43,899 bases of DNA from Spirochaetales bacterium (GTDB lineage Bacteria; Spirochaetota; Spirochaetia; SZUA-6; RPPD01). The notes under the pieces are model-generated. The model ran no database searches, was not told where the DNA came from, and was given only the letters and a program-made list of their open reading frames with translations. Positions within the stretch are counted from its first letter, which is position 1, and each line of letters opens with the position of its first letter. This document shows positions 16,100 through 25,889 of this stretch, piece after piece. Location: contig JAFGSW010000087.1 of NCBI GenBank assembly GCA_016934415.1, positions 1-43,899 on the forward strand. The letters run 5' to 3'. A program made the translations under genes and the position numbers.

Positions 16100-18563
16100 A
16101 TGACGTTACGCTGCAGGCTGTCGGCCGCGCTTGCTTTTTTCGCAGTATTCGTCGCAGGAAATGCCTGGGGTGAAGACGACTACAGCCGGCTGCCGCCGGA
16201 TACGGAAACGCTTGCGGTGAGCCATGGCGGAAAGCTGTTCTTGACCGCGGAATCGGCCTTCATCAGGATCTGGGACGCGAAGACCGGCGGCCTGGTGCGG
16301 CTCCTCGGCGGGCACAAGCAGCCGATCGTCGAGCTTCGTTTCAGTCCGGACGACAAACAGGTGTATTCGATCGATCGCGGGAGGGAGTTCTTCGTGCATG
16401 ATGCATCCTCCGGCGCGATCGTCAGGCGCGGCAAGCTTGTTTCTCCCGAATCTCACTACGACGTTTTTTTCACGATTTGCGAACGGGCGGGCAAGATCGT
16501 CGAATTCGCACGGGACGGCCTCTATCCGTATTTTGATAAATCGTATTTTACCGTCTACGCCCTCGAAACGCTGCGGCCCGTCCGGGCCGAAACATACGAT
16601 AGATATTTAAAAAATATCGAAAAACGCGAATTGATCCTTAAAGCCGGTTTTAATCCTGACAGAACGTATGCCGGGATGGTACTGACATCCGGTATGTTCA
16701 TTCTATACGACCTTCGCAAGAACCGGAGAGCGGCGGTCGATTCGAGAGACGATCCCGGGGAGTGTCGGAGCGATTTTGATAAAATCGCCGTTTCGGCGGA
16801 CCTGAAGCGTTATGCGATGCTGAACGACGGGTACCTTGTCATAAACTCTCTGGGACCCGCATCGGACGTCACGGCGACACATCCGATACCCCAATATACT
16901 CCCCGGTACATGCGTTTCGATGCGGCGGGAAGGTACGTCGTGACCGACGCCTACATATTTGACGCCGAGAATGGGGCGCTTCATTTCAAGCTGCCCTGGG
17001 TTTCAAGATGGGATCTTTTTCCGGATAAGAGTTCGCTTCTGATGCTCAACGGTGGAATAGTGTCAACGATCGATCTCCCCGCAAAAACGACGAACATCAT
17101 GCGAAATTACAATACGGACCCGATAACGCTCTGCACGGCGGCCGAGGACGGCTCCGGATTGGTTCTTCAGACCGGGACGGGGCGTATTCTCGATTTCGAT
17201 TTCCGGCGGGCCGTCGTGAACGGGGACTTGTTTTACGAGGAAATGGGCTCATACGAATACCGGAATCAATACGTGAGCAAAGGCGCCAAGTACGCCGTCG
17301 TGGAAAAGCGCCATCGGACCGCTGATTCGGCGACCTTGGTCGGATGGGATGTCGTGAACCTGGCAGCCAAAAAAATCGAGAGAAGCTTCAAGCGTGCGGA
17401 TTTCGAACAGAACGGGCTCCCTCGCAGCGACGAAATTTTCCTAAAAATCATTCCCTATCGCGGGACGCCTTGTCTCTTCGCGGTCTTTGAAGCCAAGGGT
17501 GGTGAGTCACAGGTTTTGGCGAAGGGCGATTTATTGTCGGTTGTGGCCCGGGACGTGAAAACCGGCGCACTCCGCCTGCGAATGGTCGTTTCCCTCCTGG
17601 ACGCGCACCGGATTGCCGCCGAACGATATGGCCTACAGCCCGTCGACGGGCACCCTCGTCATACAATGTCTCGATGCGGGGGAATCCACCGCCTTCAACC
17701 ACATTCAGCTTGCGCCTCTCGGCGGCGGGAACGCCGATGACCTTCAGGAAAAAAAACTTGTCTGGATGAGCGGGCTGCAGGAAAGAAACGGGACGGCGTA
17801 TTATATCAGACATATTTGGGATCCCCGCCGATATCCGGCCGACATCAACCCGATTCGTTTGACCCTGAAAAATAATGAAACGGTCGAGTACGCCGGGCCG
17901 GAAGCCGCCGTCACGGCCATTGCCCCCAATCACACAAACACCTTTCTCGCCGCCTCGGCGATCGACGGCGTCTTCGTCTGGGACGCGGCGTCGGCCCGCC
18001 TGGCCGCCAAAATCGACGGCGTCGAGCACACGATCCATGCGGTCTGTTTTTCCAACGACGACCGCTGGCTGTTTGCCGCCGGCGCCAATTCCGTCGTCTA
18101 TGTCATAGACGCGCGGACCTGGAAGATCGCAGCCACACTGTTTCTGGAAATCGACGGCAATTACGGCTGCGTTCTTGCGTCGGGCAGGTACTGGACTTCC
18201 GCGCCGGACCGGGCGAGCGCCTTCTTCGCCGCCTCTCAGGCAGTCCGGAGCGATCCCGGCGGCGGGCGGAGGGACGAGGCCGCGGTGAAGGCTTTCCTCC
18301 AAAGCATCGTCCTCGGCAAGGCCGAGACGCATACACTGCCCGCGACCGGCGTTCTCAATGACGGCGGCGTCCGCGTGCGCGAACGGCCGAATTTGAAAGG
18401 AAACGTTCTCGGCCACCTGCGCCAGGGAGAGCGGGTGACGGTCCTTGAGCGAAGCGCCTCTCCGGAGACGGCGGACGGGCTCACCGCCTACTGGTACAAG
18501 ATCAAGACCGACGCGGGCCTGGTGGGCTGGAGCTTCGGGGCCTTCATCGATATCGAAGACTGA
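16100..18563 (+). pseudogene. Secreted WD40-like protein with C-terminal SH3b domain, frameshifted
   Basis: ATG 16100 (GGAGG 8 nt upstream) starts a signal peptide (to about WG|ED), followed by WD40-like blades (IRIWDAKTGGLVRLL, SPDDKQVYSID). Coding potential leaves this frame near 17600 and resumes in another frame at about 17613 (PPNDMAYSPSTGTL), continuing to 18563 with more blades (GVFVWDAASARLAAKI) and a bacterial SH3 domain (about 70 residues: GVRVRERPN...LVGWSFGAFI). The span is 2464 nt, one more than a multiple of three, so a single extra base between about 17583 and 17640 explains it. If repaired, the product would be about 820 residues, exported, and probably a binding protein. Assembly error, real decay and programmed shifting cannot be told apart here. 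Confidence 0.75.
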
Positions 18564-18581
18564 GCTTCATTACCGATTACC

Positions 18582-19352
18582 CTACCACTCCATCCGCATC
18601 GGCAGGTTGCGGTGAGCCAAATAGTCCTTGATCTGGCGGACGGTGTAGGTGCCGAAGTGGACCATGGAGGCGATAAGGGCGGCGTCGGCCCTGGCCTTGG
18701 TGAACACGTCGAGGAGGTGCTCCGGTTTGCCGGCCCCGCCCGAGGCCACCACCGGGATGCCCATCGCCTCGGAGATGAGGCGGGTGGCGGCGAGCTCGTA
18801 GCCGGACTTGGTGCCGTCGGCGTCGATGGAGTTGAGGACGATCTCTCCCGCGCCGAGCCGTTCGGCCTCGAGCGCCCAGGCCAGGGCGTCGCGCTCGGTC
18901 TTCACCCGGCCGCCGTCGATCACCACCCGGTAACCGGAGGGCATGGCGGGATCGCGGAGCGCGTCCATGCCGAGGACGATGCACTGCCGCCCGAAGAGCG
19001 ACGCCCCCTCCTCGATGATGCCGGGGTTTCTCACGGCCTGCGAGTTGACGCTCACCTTCTCCGCCCCCGCCAGAAGCACGGCCCGCATGTCGGCGACTGA
19101 GCTCAAACCCCCGCCCACGGAGAAGGGGATGAAGATCGTCTCGGCCACGGCCGCGCACACGTCGATCATGATCCCGCGCTTCTCGGCCGAGGCGGTGATG
19201 TCGTAGAAGACGATCTCGTCCGCCCCCTGCTCGTAATAGTGCTTCGCCATTTCCACCGGGTCGCCCACGTCGACGTTGTCCTTGAAGGCGACGCCCTTGG
19301 TGGTGCGCCTGTCCCTGACGTCGAGGCAGACGATGATTCGTTTTTCAAGCAT
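18582..19352 (-). CDS. hisF: Imidazole glycerol phosphate synthase, cyclase subunit
   Basis: 256 residues, normal for HisF. This (beta/alpha)8 barrel turns PRFAR plus the ammonia from HisH into imidazole glycerol phosphate and AICAR in histidine synthesis. The catalytic Asp of the opening CLDV (Asp11), the phosphate-binding loops VGGGLS and ASGGAGK, and VNSQAV are in place. The start has [13 protein letters not shown] and [10 protein letters not shown] in place of the more common forms, so it belongs to a divergent HisF branch. A his role is most likely; some HisF/HisH pairs instead serve cell-surface sugar amidation. It ends an operon ileS-lipoprotein-hisH-hisF, 42 nt after hisH. Confidence 0.95.
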   Translation of the reverse strand: MLEKRIIVCLDVRDRRTTKGVAFKDNVDVGDPVEMAKHYYEQGADEIVFYDITASAEKRGIMIDVCAAVAETIFIPFSVGGGLSSVADMRAVLLAGAEKVSVNSQAVRNPGIIEEGASLFGRQCIVLGMDALRDPAMPSGYRVVIDGGRVKTERDALAWALEAERLGAGEIVLNSIDADGTKSGYELAATRLISEAMGIPVVASGGAGKPEHLLDVFTKARADAALIASMVHFGTYTVRQIKDYLAHRNLPMRMEW

Positions 19353-19394
19353 CTTCTTGTCTCCAAGGCCTGGTGCCTTTCAAGGCAGATAGAG

Positions 19395-20003
19395 TTAGTT
19401 CATGGCTAGAAAATTACCCAGCATCCTCAACCCGACCCGGCCCGATTTCTCCGGGTGGAACTGGACCGCGCACAGGTTGTCCCGCGCCAGGGCCGAGGTG
19501 AAGGGGATGACGTAGTCGGTGGCGGCGATCCGGTCCTCTTTCGCCTCGGGCTCCGGGTAGTAGGAGTGGACGAAGTAGAACGAGGCGCTCTCCGGGACGC
19601 CCGCGAAGAGCGGGTGGGGGCGCAGCGGCCGGACGCGGTTCCAGCCCATGTGCGGCACCTTGAATCCGGGTTGTTTGGGAAAGAGGCGCGCGGTGCCGGG
19701 CACGAGGCCCAGGCAGGCGGTGTCGCTCTCCTCCGAACGGTCGAGCACGATCTGGCTCCCCAGGCAGATGCCGAGGAGCGGGCGCCCGCCCCTGTGAAAC
19801 AGGGCGAGGGCTTCCCCCAGGCCGGTCTTTTTGAGCGTGGCCATGGCGGCGGCCGCCTCGCCCACGCCGGGGAAGATCACCTTGTCCGCCCGGATGACGT
19901 CCCCGGGATCGGCGCTGACCGTAAAGTCGGCGGACAGGAAGCGAAGGGCGGTCTCGACGCTCTTCAGGTTCCCGGCCCCGTAATCGACGACGGTGACGCG
20001 CAT
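19395..20003 (-). CDS. hisH: Imidazole glycerol phosphate synthase, glutaminase subunit
   Basis: 202 residues from ATG 20003, where the family start VTVVDYGAGNLKSV begins; an upstream in-frame ATG at 20081 adds an Arg/Ser-rich tail that overlaps the previous gene and is unlikely. It is a class I glutamine amidotransferase that feeds ammonia to HisF. The nucleophile Cys lies in GICLGSQ and the His-Glu pair in QFHPEKSG. Gly loops PGVGEA and PHMGWN are present. It starts 4 nt after the stop of the lipoprotein gene at 20008, so translation is probably coupled. Confidence 0.95.
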   Translation of the reverse strand: MRVTVVDYGAGNLKSVETALRFLSADFTVSADPGDVIRADKVIFPGVGEAAAAMATLKKTGLGEALALFHRGGRPLLGICLGSQIVLDRSEESDTACLGLVPGTARLFPKQPGFKVPHMGWNRVRPLRPHPLFAGVPESASFYFVHSYYPEPEAKEDRIAATDYVIPFTSALARDNLCAVQFHPEKSGRVGLRMLGNFLAMN

Positions 20004-20007
20004 CGGT

Positions 20008-20883
20008 CTACAACCCCTTCCCGATGATCCCGGCCACGAGCGGCTCGAGCTCCTTCTTCGTGAGGTAGAAACCGCTCGCATGGATGAGCCCGTCGCCGGC
20101 CGTGAAGGTGACGGCGGCCAGGCGCTTGCCCATCCCCTCGCCCTCGATCCGCCGGAACAGGGCGAGGAAGAAAAACTGGAGGAGCTTTTTGAACGAGCGG
20201 GCGTTGACCTCCGGGCCGACGTGGAAGACGCCGCTGAAATAATACTTGTCGTCCTGCAGGCGGGCGGAGAGCCAGATCTCCCTGAAAATTTTTCTCGGCA
20301 TGACGAGCCCGGTCTCCGCGGTGACGAGGTCGTCCCAGCCCAGGGGAAAGTAGAGGGTGAGGTCGTTCTCCCCGATCTCGCGGACGGCCGCGGCGGACAG
20401 GCCGGGGAGGGCCGTCTCCGACTGGGCGGCCTGGACGAGCCCGGTCGCGTCTCCGTTCGAGACCGCCACCAGGTAGTCGCGGGGCAGGGCGATCTCGAGC
20501 CCGAGCTTGCGGTACCGCCAGCGCGGAGGTGTGCCCTTGACGGCCTCGAGGTCGGGGCTCTTGTCGAGCGCCCCCTTCACCATGAGCGGGTAGTTGCCGA
20601 GCGTGACGATGGAGAACGAGGGCTTGCCGCCCGGCTCGATCTTCACGCTGCAGTAGGCCCAGGCGGTGAAATTGACGAGCTGTTCCACGTCCCGGTTGGC
20701 GAGCGGGGATTTCTTCAAGACGCTCACGACGAGATCCCGCGACCGGCCGGTGTTGAGGCACAGGTAATAACTCGCATCGCGGGGAAGGACGCCGAGCCAG
20801 TCGGCGGCCGTCTTGCCCGCCGGGATGGTGGCGCAGGAAATGATAACCGCCGCGGCGAGAACGCCGAGCACGGCCGCCCTCAC
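20008..20883 (-). CDS. Lipoprotein of unknown function between ileS and hisH
   Basis: I start it at GTG 20883, whose GTGA overlaps the ileS stop by 4 nt. That gives 291 residues with a compact signal (VRAAVLGVLAAAVIISC, Cys at 17). A longer start at GTG 20904 is possible. The mature part is a single alpha/beta domain of about 270 residues with no motif I recognise; it mentions nothing catalytic. SVKIEPGGKPSFSIVTLGNYP and LYFPLGWDDL are typical stretches. Length and fold feel like a periplasmic binding or assembly protein, but that is a guess. Coupling to ileS and hisH is positional and need not be functional. Confidence 0.75.
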   Translation of the reverse strand: MRAAVLGVLAAAVIISCATIPAGKTAADWLGVLPRDASYYLCLNTGRSRDLVVSVLKKSPLANRDVEQLVNFTAWAYCSVKIEPGGKPSFSIVTLGNYPLMVKGALDKSPDLEAVKGTPPRWRYRKLGLEIALPRDYLVAVSNGDATGLVQAAQSETALPGLSAAAVREIGENDLTLYFPLGWDDLVTAETGLVMPRKIFREIWLSARLQDDKYYFSGVFHVGPEVNARSFKKLLQFFFLALFRRIEGEGMGKRLAAVTFTAGDGLIHASGFYLTKKELEPLVAGIIGKGL

Positions 20884-23800
20884 GAGGCTTTTTCGATCGC
20901 GCACAGGCAGGTCTCCTCGCCGCATTCGATCTTCTCCTGGCCCGCAGCCTTCGCCCACTTCCAGGAGACGGCGAGCGTCTCCTCGCGGATGAGCGCCTCG
21001 AACCGCTCGATCGCGGCCTTCATCGCCTCGGAGCCTGAAAGCGCGAGGACGATGCGGTCGACCACGTCGAGGTTCTTCTCCTTGCGCAGGTTCTGGATGC
21101 CGCGCACCAGGTCGCGGACCAGGCCCTCCTGCACGAGCTCCGGGGTGAGGGTCGGGTCGACGGCCACGGTCAGGGTGCCCTCGTTGGCCGCTTTCAGGTT
21201 TTCCTTTTCCAGGCGCTGGATGACGACGCTCTCCTTGTCGAGCGTGACGGTCCGGCCGCCCACGGCGAGCGGGACGGTCTTCCCGGCCAGGAGGGCGGCG
21301 GCCTGGGCGCCCGTGAATTTCTCAATGAGGGCGGCCGCCTCCTTCATGTCCTTGCCGAGCGTCCTGCCCAGGACCTTGAAGTTGGCCTTCACCCGGTAGG
21401 TGACGAGCTCTTCCTCGTTCCTGCGGAACTTCACTTTCTTGACGTTGAGCTCCTCGCGGATGAGGTCCTCCATCTCCGTGAGGACGGCGAGCTCGGCCAG
21501 GTCCTGGGTGACGAGGTGCACGGCGGCCAGCGGCTGGCGGTTCTTCAGGCCGTAGAGCGAGCGCAGGGCGCGGCCCATGCCCACGGCGCGGCGCGCGGTC
21601 TCCATCTTTTTTTCCAGATTGAGGTCGCGCTTGGACGGGTCTGCGGACGGGAAGTCGCAGAGGTGGACCGATTCGGGCATGGCGCCGGTCCGCAGGTTGC
21701 GGTAGATCTCCTCGGTGATGAAGGGGATGATGGGCGCCGCGCAGAGCACGATTTTCATGAGCACCGAGTGCAGGATTCCGTAGGCTTGGGCCTTGTCTGC
21801 GTCATTGCCGCTGCGCCAGAAGCGGCGCCGCGAGCGGCGGATGTACCAGTTGTTGAGAAGATCGATGAACTCGAGCATGGGGGAAACGGCCTTCTGGATC
21901 TCATAGCCGTCGAGGCCGAGCGTCACGTCCTCGACCAGCCGTTCGGCGCACGACAGGATCCAGCGGTCGAGCGGATTGGCCGGCTCGGCCGGCGCTCCTT
22001 CGGGCTTCGCCTTGTCGATGACGGCGTAGGTGACGAAAAAGCCGTAGGCGTTCCACAGCGGGATGATGACGGACTTGAGAATTTCCTTGACGCCGTCGTC
22101 GGAGAAGCGCAGGTCCTCGGCCTTGATCACGGCCGAGCTCATGAGGAAGAGCCGCAGGGCGTCCGCGCCGTAGACGGCGATGACCTCGGCGGGGTCGGTG
22201 AAATTCCGCTTGCTCTTGGACATCTTCTGCCCGTCGGCGGCGAGCACCATGCCGGAGACGATGCAGTTTTGGAAGGCCGGCTTGTCGAAGAGGGCCGCGG
22301 ACAGCGCAATGAGCGTGTAGAACCAGCCCCGCGTCTGGTCGAGGCTTTCGGAGATGAAATCCGCCGGGAAACCGGCCTCGAAGGCGGCCTTATTCTCGAA
22401 TGGATAGTGGCACTGCGCGTAGGGCATCGAACCGGACTCGAACCAGCAGTCAAGCACCTCGGGGATGCGCTTCATGGTCCCGCCGCACGAACAGGGGAAG
22501 GTCACCTCGTCCACGAAGTGCTTGTGGAGGTCGGTGAGGGTTTTTCCGGATCGTTCTTTCAGTTCCGCGCGCGAACCGACGCATTCCGCCTTGCCGCAGG
22601 CGCCGCACTTCCAGACCGGGATGGGGTTGCCCCAGTAGCGGTTGCGGCTGATCGACCAGTCGCGGGCGTTCTCGAGCCACTTCCCGAAGCGCCCCGTCTT
22701 GATGTGCTCGGGCACCCAGTGGATCGTGTCGTTCGCGTTGAGCATCTTGTGCTTGACCGGCTCGATCCTGACGAACCAGCTGGAGACCGCGCGGTAAACG
22801 AGCGGGCTCTCGCAGCGCCAGCAGTGCGGGTAGGCGTGGAGGACCCGGTCGCGCTTGACGATTCTCCCCTCGGCCTTGAGCCGCTCCAGGATCGCCTTGT
22901 CCGCGTCCTTGACGAACACGCCCGTGTAGTCCGCCACCTCGGCGGTGAATCTGCATTCCGCGTCCACGGGGCAGACCGTGGGGACGCCCGTGCCCTTGAG
23001 CACGGCGTAGTCGTCCTCGCCGAAGCCCGGGGCGGTGTGGACGATGCCCGTGCCGTCCTCGGTGCTGACAAAGTCGCCGAGGACGACGCGAAAGGCGCCC
23101 TGTTTCGCGGCGTCGGCGAAATAGGGGAAAAGGGGCTCGTAGGCGGCGCCTTTGAGCGCGGCGCCGTTTTTCGACCACTCGATCTCAACCTTGTCCGGCT
23201 CCTTGTAGTAGGCGCCGAGCCGCTCGCGCGCCAGGATGTAGGCTTCGGCCCCGTCGTGCACCTTGACGTACTCGACCTCGGGTCCGAGGGCGAGGGCGAG
23301 GTTTGAAGGCAGGGTCCAGGGAGTGGTCGTCCAGGCGAGGAAAAAAGTGTCCGGCTCGGCCGCGCTTTTGAATTTCACGGTGACGGCGGGATCATTCACG
23401 TCACGGTACACGCCCTCCTGGGCCAGCTCGTGGTTTGAGAGCACGGTCGAGCAGCGCGGGCAGTAGGGCATGATGCGGAAACCCTCCTCGATAAGGCCTT
23501 TGTCCCAGAGGCTCTTCACCACCCACCAGATCGATTCCATGTAGTCGGGATCCATCGTCTTGTAGTCGTGGTCGAAGTCGACCCAGCGCCCCAGGCGGGT
23601 GATCGTCTCCCGCCATTCCTTGACGTAGCGGAGCACGGAGGCGCGGCAGGCTTCGTTGAATTTCGCGATGCCGTATTTTTCTATGTCGGTCTTCGAGTTT
23701 AAGCCCAGCTCCTTCTCGATGAGGTTCTCCACGGGAAGGCCGTGGCAGTCCCAGCCGAAGCGGCGGGGGACGGAGAAGCCCTTCATCGTCTTGTAGCGGG

Positions 23801-24005
23801 GAATGACGTCCTTGATCGTGCTGGGCAGGAAATGCCCGAAGTGGGGCAGGCCGGTGGCGAAGGGGGGGCCGTCGTAAAGGACGAACTCGCCGTTCTTTTC
23901 CCTTTGGCGCAGGGATTTTCCGAAGATGTCCCGTTTGGCCCAGAAATCAAGCACCCCGAGCTCCATCGTGGGAAAATCGGCTTTGGGATCGACCGGCTTG
24001 TACAA
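20880..24005 (-). CDS. ileS: Isoleucyl-tRNA synthetase, long eukaryotic-like type
   Basis: About 1041 residues. It charges tRNA-Ile in the cytoplasm. Class I signatures are present: HFGH (about residues 55-58, in place of HIGH) and KMSKS (about residue 595). The WDCHGLPVE segment, CP1 editing region and zinc-type Cys pairs (CGACGKAEC region) also fit. The length and the anticodon domain ending in ...LVRGIQNLRKEKNLDV are those of the eukaryotic-like bacterial type, often linked with mupirocin tolerance and common in spirochaetes and chlamydiae. I prefer TTG 24005, because GAGGAGGA lies 4 nt before it; ATG 24035 has no ribosome site. It heads the operon with the lipoprotein, hisH and hisF genes. 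Confidence 0.95.
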   Translation of the reverse strand: MYKPVDPKADFPTMELGVLDFWAKRDIFGKSLRQREKNGEFVLYDGPPFATGLPHFGHFLPSTIKDVIPRYKTMKGFSVPRRFGWDCHGLPVENLIEKELGLNSKTDIEKYGIAKFNEACRASVLRYVKEWRETITRLGRWVDFDHDYKTMDPDYMESIWWVVKSLWDKGLIEEGFRIMPYCPRCSTVLSNHELAQEGVYRDVNDPAVTVKFKSAAEPDTFFLAWTTTPWTLPSNLALALGPEVEYVKVHDGAEAYILARERLGAYYKEPDKVEIEWSKNGAALKGAAYEPLFPYFADAAKQGAFRVVLGDFVSTEDGTGIVHTAPGFGEDDYAVLKGTGVPTVCPVDAECRFTAEVADYTGVFVKDADKAILERLKAEGRIVKRDRVLHAYPHCWRCESPLVYRAVSSWFVRIEPVKHKMLNANDTIHWVPEHIKTGRFGKWLENARDWSISRNRYWGNPIPVWKCGACGKAECVGSRAELKERSGKTLTDLHKHFVDEVTFPCSCGGTMKRIPEVLDCWFESGSMPYAQCHYPFENKAAFEAGFPADFISESLDQTRGWFYTLIALSAALFDKPAFQNCIVSGMVLAADGQKMSKSKRNFTDPAEVIAVYGADALRLFLMSSAVIKAEDLRFSDDGVKEILKSVIIPLWNAYGFFVTYAVIDKAKPEGAPAEPANPLDRWILSCAERLVEDVTLGLDGYEIQKAVSPMLEFIDLLNNWYIRRSRRRFWRSGNDADKAQAYGILHSVLMKIVLCAAPIIPFITEEIYRNLRTGAMPESVHLCDFPSADPSKRDLNLEKKMETARRAVGMGRALRSLYGLKNRQPLAAVHLVTQDLAELAVLTEMEDLIREELNVKKVKFRRNEEELVTYRVKANFKVLGRTLGKDMKEAAALIEKFTGAQAAALLAGKTVPLAVGGRTVTLDKESVVIQRLEKENLKAANEGTLTVAVDPTLTPELVQEGLVRDLVRGIQNLRKEKNLDVVDRIVLALSGSEAMKAAIERFEALIREETLAVSWKWAKAAGQEKIECGEETCLCAIEKAS

Positions 24006-24142
24006 CTGTTCCTCCTCGCGCCCGGTGCGGCACATCGCGTTTTAATATAGTAAGAATCTACATGAAAAACCGTGATTGGAAAAGCGAACGCGGACATTCT
24101 AGGAAAAGGGGCGTAGGGTGTCAAGCGATGAAAAGAGAACCA

Positions 24143-24159
24143 CCCTTCGACAAGCTCAG
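24143..24159. repeat. Dispersed CCTTCGACAAGCTCAG-type repeat
   Basis: CCCTTCGACAAGCTCAG is a short sequence that recurs in many assembled genomes; a diverged, longer copy (GTCGAAGGATG and CCTGTCCTGAGC arms) lies at 34703-34762. This copy is 6 nt from the left end of the IS1182-like element. Confidence 0.5.
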
Positions 24160-24165
24160 TAAGCC

Positions 24166-25625
24166 GTCGCACGACCGATCTCATTATTTTACACAAACGG
24201 CCAGTCATAAATATTATTACCGGGCGGTCAGTCCGACATCACCTTTTTCCGGTTTCTCTAAACCACACATCCTTGTAGGTTCTCTTTTCTTGCTCCTATC
24301 GTAAACATTTTCCGAATATTGTAGGCCGCTACGGTAAAGAGCCACTCGCAATTCACTCGTGGAAGCGAACGGCGGAGCATCTTTCTTATCCCCCAATCCT
24401 CTTTTATCTGTCCGAACACCTTTTCCACGATATCCATCCGCCGGCTGTACACCCGGCGGGCTTCATCCGTCAGCATCTTTTTACGATGCGCTTCCAGGAA
24501 CCCCGCAATCTCCAGATACTGTTCCGTCACCTCGAACTTTTTGTCCGACCCCTTCAGGGTGCCCCGACATCGTTTGAAATGTTCGCACCCCTCGCAGTTC
24601 GCCGCCGTCCCCGCCGTAAATGTATAAGCATCCCTGCTCTTTTCCCGCACTCGTTCCATCGTCCGTCCGCCCGGACACGTAAGCCGAATCGTATCTCCCT
24701 CGACCCGAATCAGGCATTCCTCCAGCCGGACTCTTTCCGCCTGCTGCTTTTCGTCTCCATAAGCGTATTTATCCGCATGCATCGGCACGTAAACGTCAAC
24801 TCCATGCTTCTGCACATACCGGACCGCTTCCGGACTCATATACCCTTTGTCGGCCAGGTGTTTCTCTTCCGCGCCCGCGCCCGCTCCCTCAGGCTTGTTC
24901 GTGTTCACTCCTTCGATCATCTCCGGAAGCATCAGCCGGTCGTTTTCATTCTGGACAACCTCCGTCGCCACGATGATCCCGTTTTTCCCGCACACGCTAA
25001 TCTGCGCGTTGTATCCTTGCCGGTATTCCTTACCCATCTTCATCAGCCGCGAGTCGGCATCGGTGATGTTTTGCACGCGCTCCTGCCCGCTGCCGCCAAA
25101 CTCCTGCCGCGCCGTCCGTAAAAAATCATCAATTTTCTTCTTGTTTTCCTCATACCGTTCCTTTTTCCGTTCCCAGTACTCGTCTTCTTCCCCTTCCGCC
25201 TTTCGCAGCTTTTCAAGCGCCTGACTGATCTTTTCCTCCAGTTTCCGTTTTCTCTTCTCAAAATCACCTATCGTCCCGCTGAACTTTTTCGAGGCGTTCG
25301 CCCTGATCTTCGACCCATCGGTCGCTATTTCTTTGTAATCGATAAAACCCTGCTCATGCGCCATATACAATAGCTGGCTGAATACTTCTTTGATCCCTTC
25401 GAAATGCTCAATAATAAATCGACAGATCGTCGCGTGATCCGGTTTTCCATGCCCGCTCACATACATCCTTCTCAGGGTGCTCACTATAAATTCCTCATAA
25501 CTCCCCTTGGGGAACATCTCTTCCCCTCGGTACTCCACCCACATATACTGGTTCGGTTCGTAGTTCTTGTATCGTTCCATATTTCTTTGTACCATGTCGG
25601 CGTCTTTTTGTTTAGGTCGTGCGAC
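24166..25625. mobile_element. IS1182-like insertion sequence, probably defective
   Basis: GTCGCACGACC at 24166-24176 matches, in reverse complement, 25615-25625, giving 11-bp terminal inverted repeats and an element of 1460 bp. It contains one minus-strand transposase. No target duplication is clear in the flanks. The short element and the gap in the transposase suggest an internally deleted copy. Confidence 0.65.
24258..25595 (-). CDS. IS1182-family transposase, apparently internally deleted
   Basis: 445 residues with a DDE core: Asp93 in IATDGSKIRA, a second Asp in LADKGYMSPEA (about 249) and Glu in VEKVFGQIKEDWG (about 398). A coiled-coil-prone insertion (about 112-165, KRKRKLEEKISQALEKL) and a Cys cluster CEGCEHFKRC come between, as in this family. 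The N-terminus goes from EMFPKGSYEEFIVSTLR straight to MYVSGHGKPDHATICRFI; relatives have about 45-50 more residues there, forming the first helix bundle. That suggests an in-frame deletion and an inactive enzyme. The start codon is not certain. It catalyses cut-and-paste transposition in intact relatives. Confidence 0.8.
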   Translation of the reverse strand: MVQRNMERYKNYEPNQYMWVEYRGEEMFPKGSYEEFIVSTLRRMYVSGHGKPDHATICRFIIEHFEGIKEVFSQLLYMAHEQGFIDYKEIATDGSKIRANASKKFSGTIGDFEKRKRKLEEKISQALEKLRKAEGEEDEYWERKKERYEENKKKIDDFLRTARQEFGGSGQERVQNITDADSRLMKMGKEYRQGYNAQISVCGKNGIIVATEVVQNENDRLMLPEMIEGVNTNKPEGAGAGAEEKHLADKGYMSPEAVRYVQKHGVDVYVPMHADKYAYGDEKQQAERVRLEECLIRVEGDTIRLTCPGGRTMERVREKSRDAYTFTAGTAANCEGCEHFKRCRGTLKGSDKKFEVTEQYLEIAGFLEAHRKKMLTDEARRVYSRRMDIVEKVFGQIKEDWGIRKMLRRSLPRVNCEWLFTVAAYNIRKMFTIGARKENLQGCVV

Positions 25626-25651
25626 ATCCTCTCAGGGCAGGCTCCTGACAC

Positions 25652-25678
25652 GGATAAAATGGATAAAACGGATGAGGA
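25652..25678 (-). repeat. 9-nt-period GGATAAAAC-type repeat
   Basis: GGAT begins at 25652, 25661 and 25670, exactly 9 nt apart. Read on the minus strand it is the same ATCC-beat motif seen at 34620, 35421, 35689 and 39191. It lies just outside the right end of the IS element, and no gene spans it. Confidence 0.6.
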
Positions 25679-25837
25679 GAGGAAAAAGATGCAGAACGCG
25701 CGAATACAGGAGGAATGCACGGAGGAAAAGGAAAAGAAGAGCGCGTAAAAGGCGCTGTGTGAAGGGGAAGGGGACGGCGGGCGTCCGCTCGCCGGAGTAA
25801 GCCCTTCGGAAAAAAAACGGTGAATACGGAGCGAAAC

Positions 25838-25874
25838 TACACCGTGAGAAGAGAAATAATCTTCTCACGGTGTA
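25838..25874 (-). terminator. Perfect 15-bp hairpin after the lipoprotein gene
   Basis: TACACCGTGAGAAGA pairs exactly with TCTTCTCACGGTGTA around a 7-nt loop. It lies 16 nt past the stop of the minus-strand lipoprotein gene at 25890. There is no long T tract, so it may stabilise the 3' end or terminate weakly. Confidence 0.6.
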
Positions 25875-25889
25875 AGTTCATTAGAATCG

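Noticed and set aside
21516-23306. Long plus-strand open frame of almost 600 codons
   Set aside because: It is the antisense of ileS; it is rich in Gly, Val, Asp and Arg, as expected for the reverse frame of a GC-rich gene.
25838-25874. CRISPR-like repeat
   Set aside because: A single inverted repeat, no spaced direct copies; it is a hairpin after a gene.
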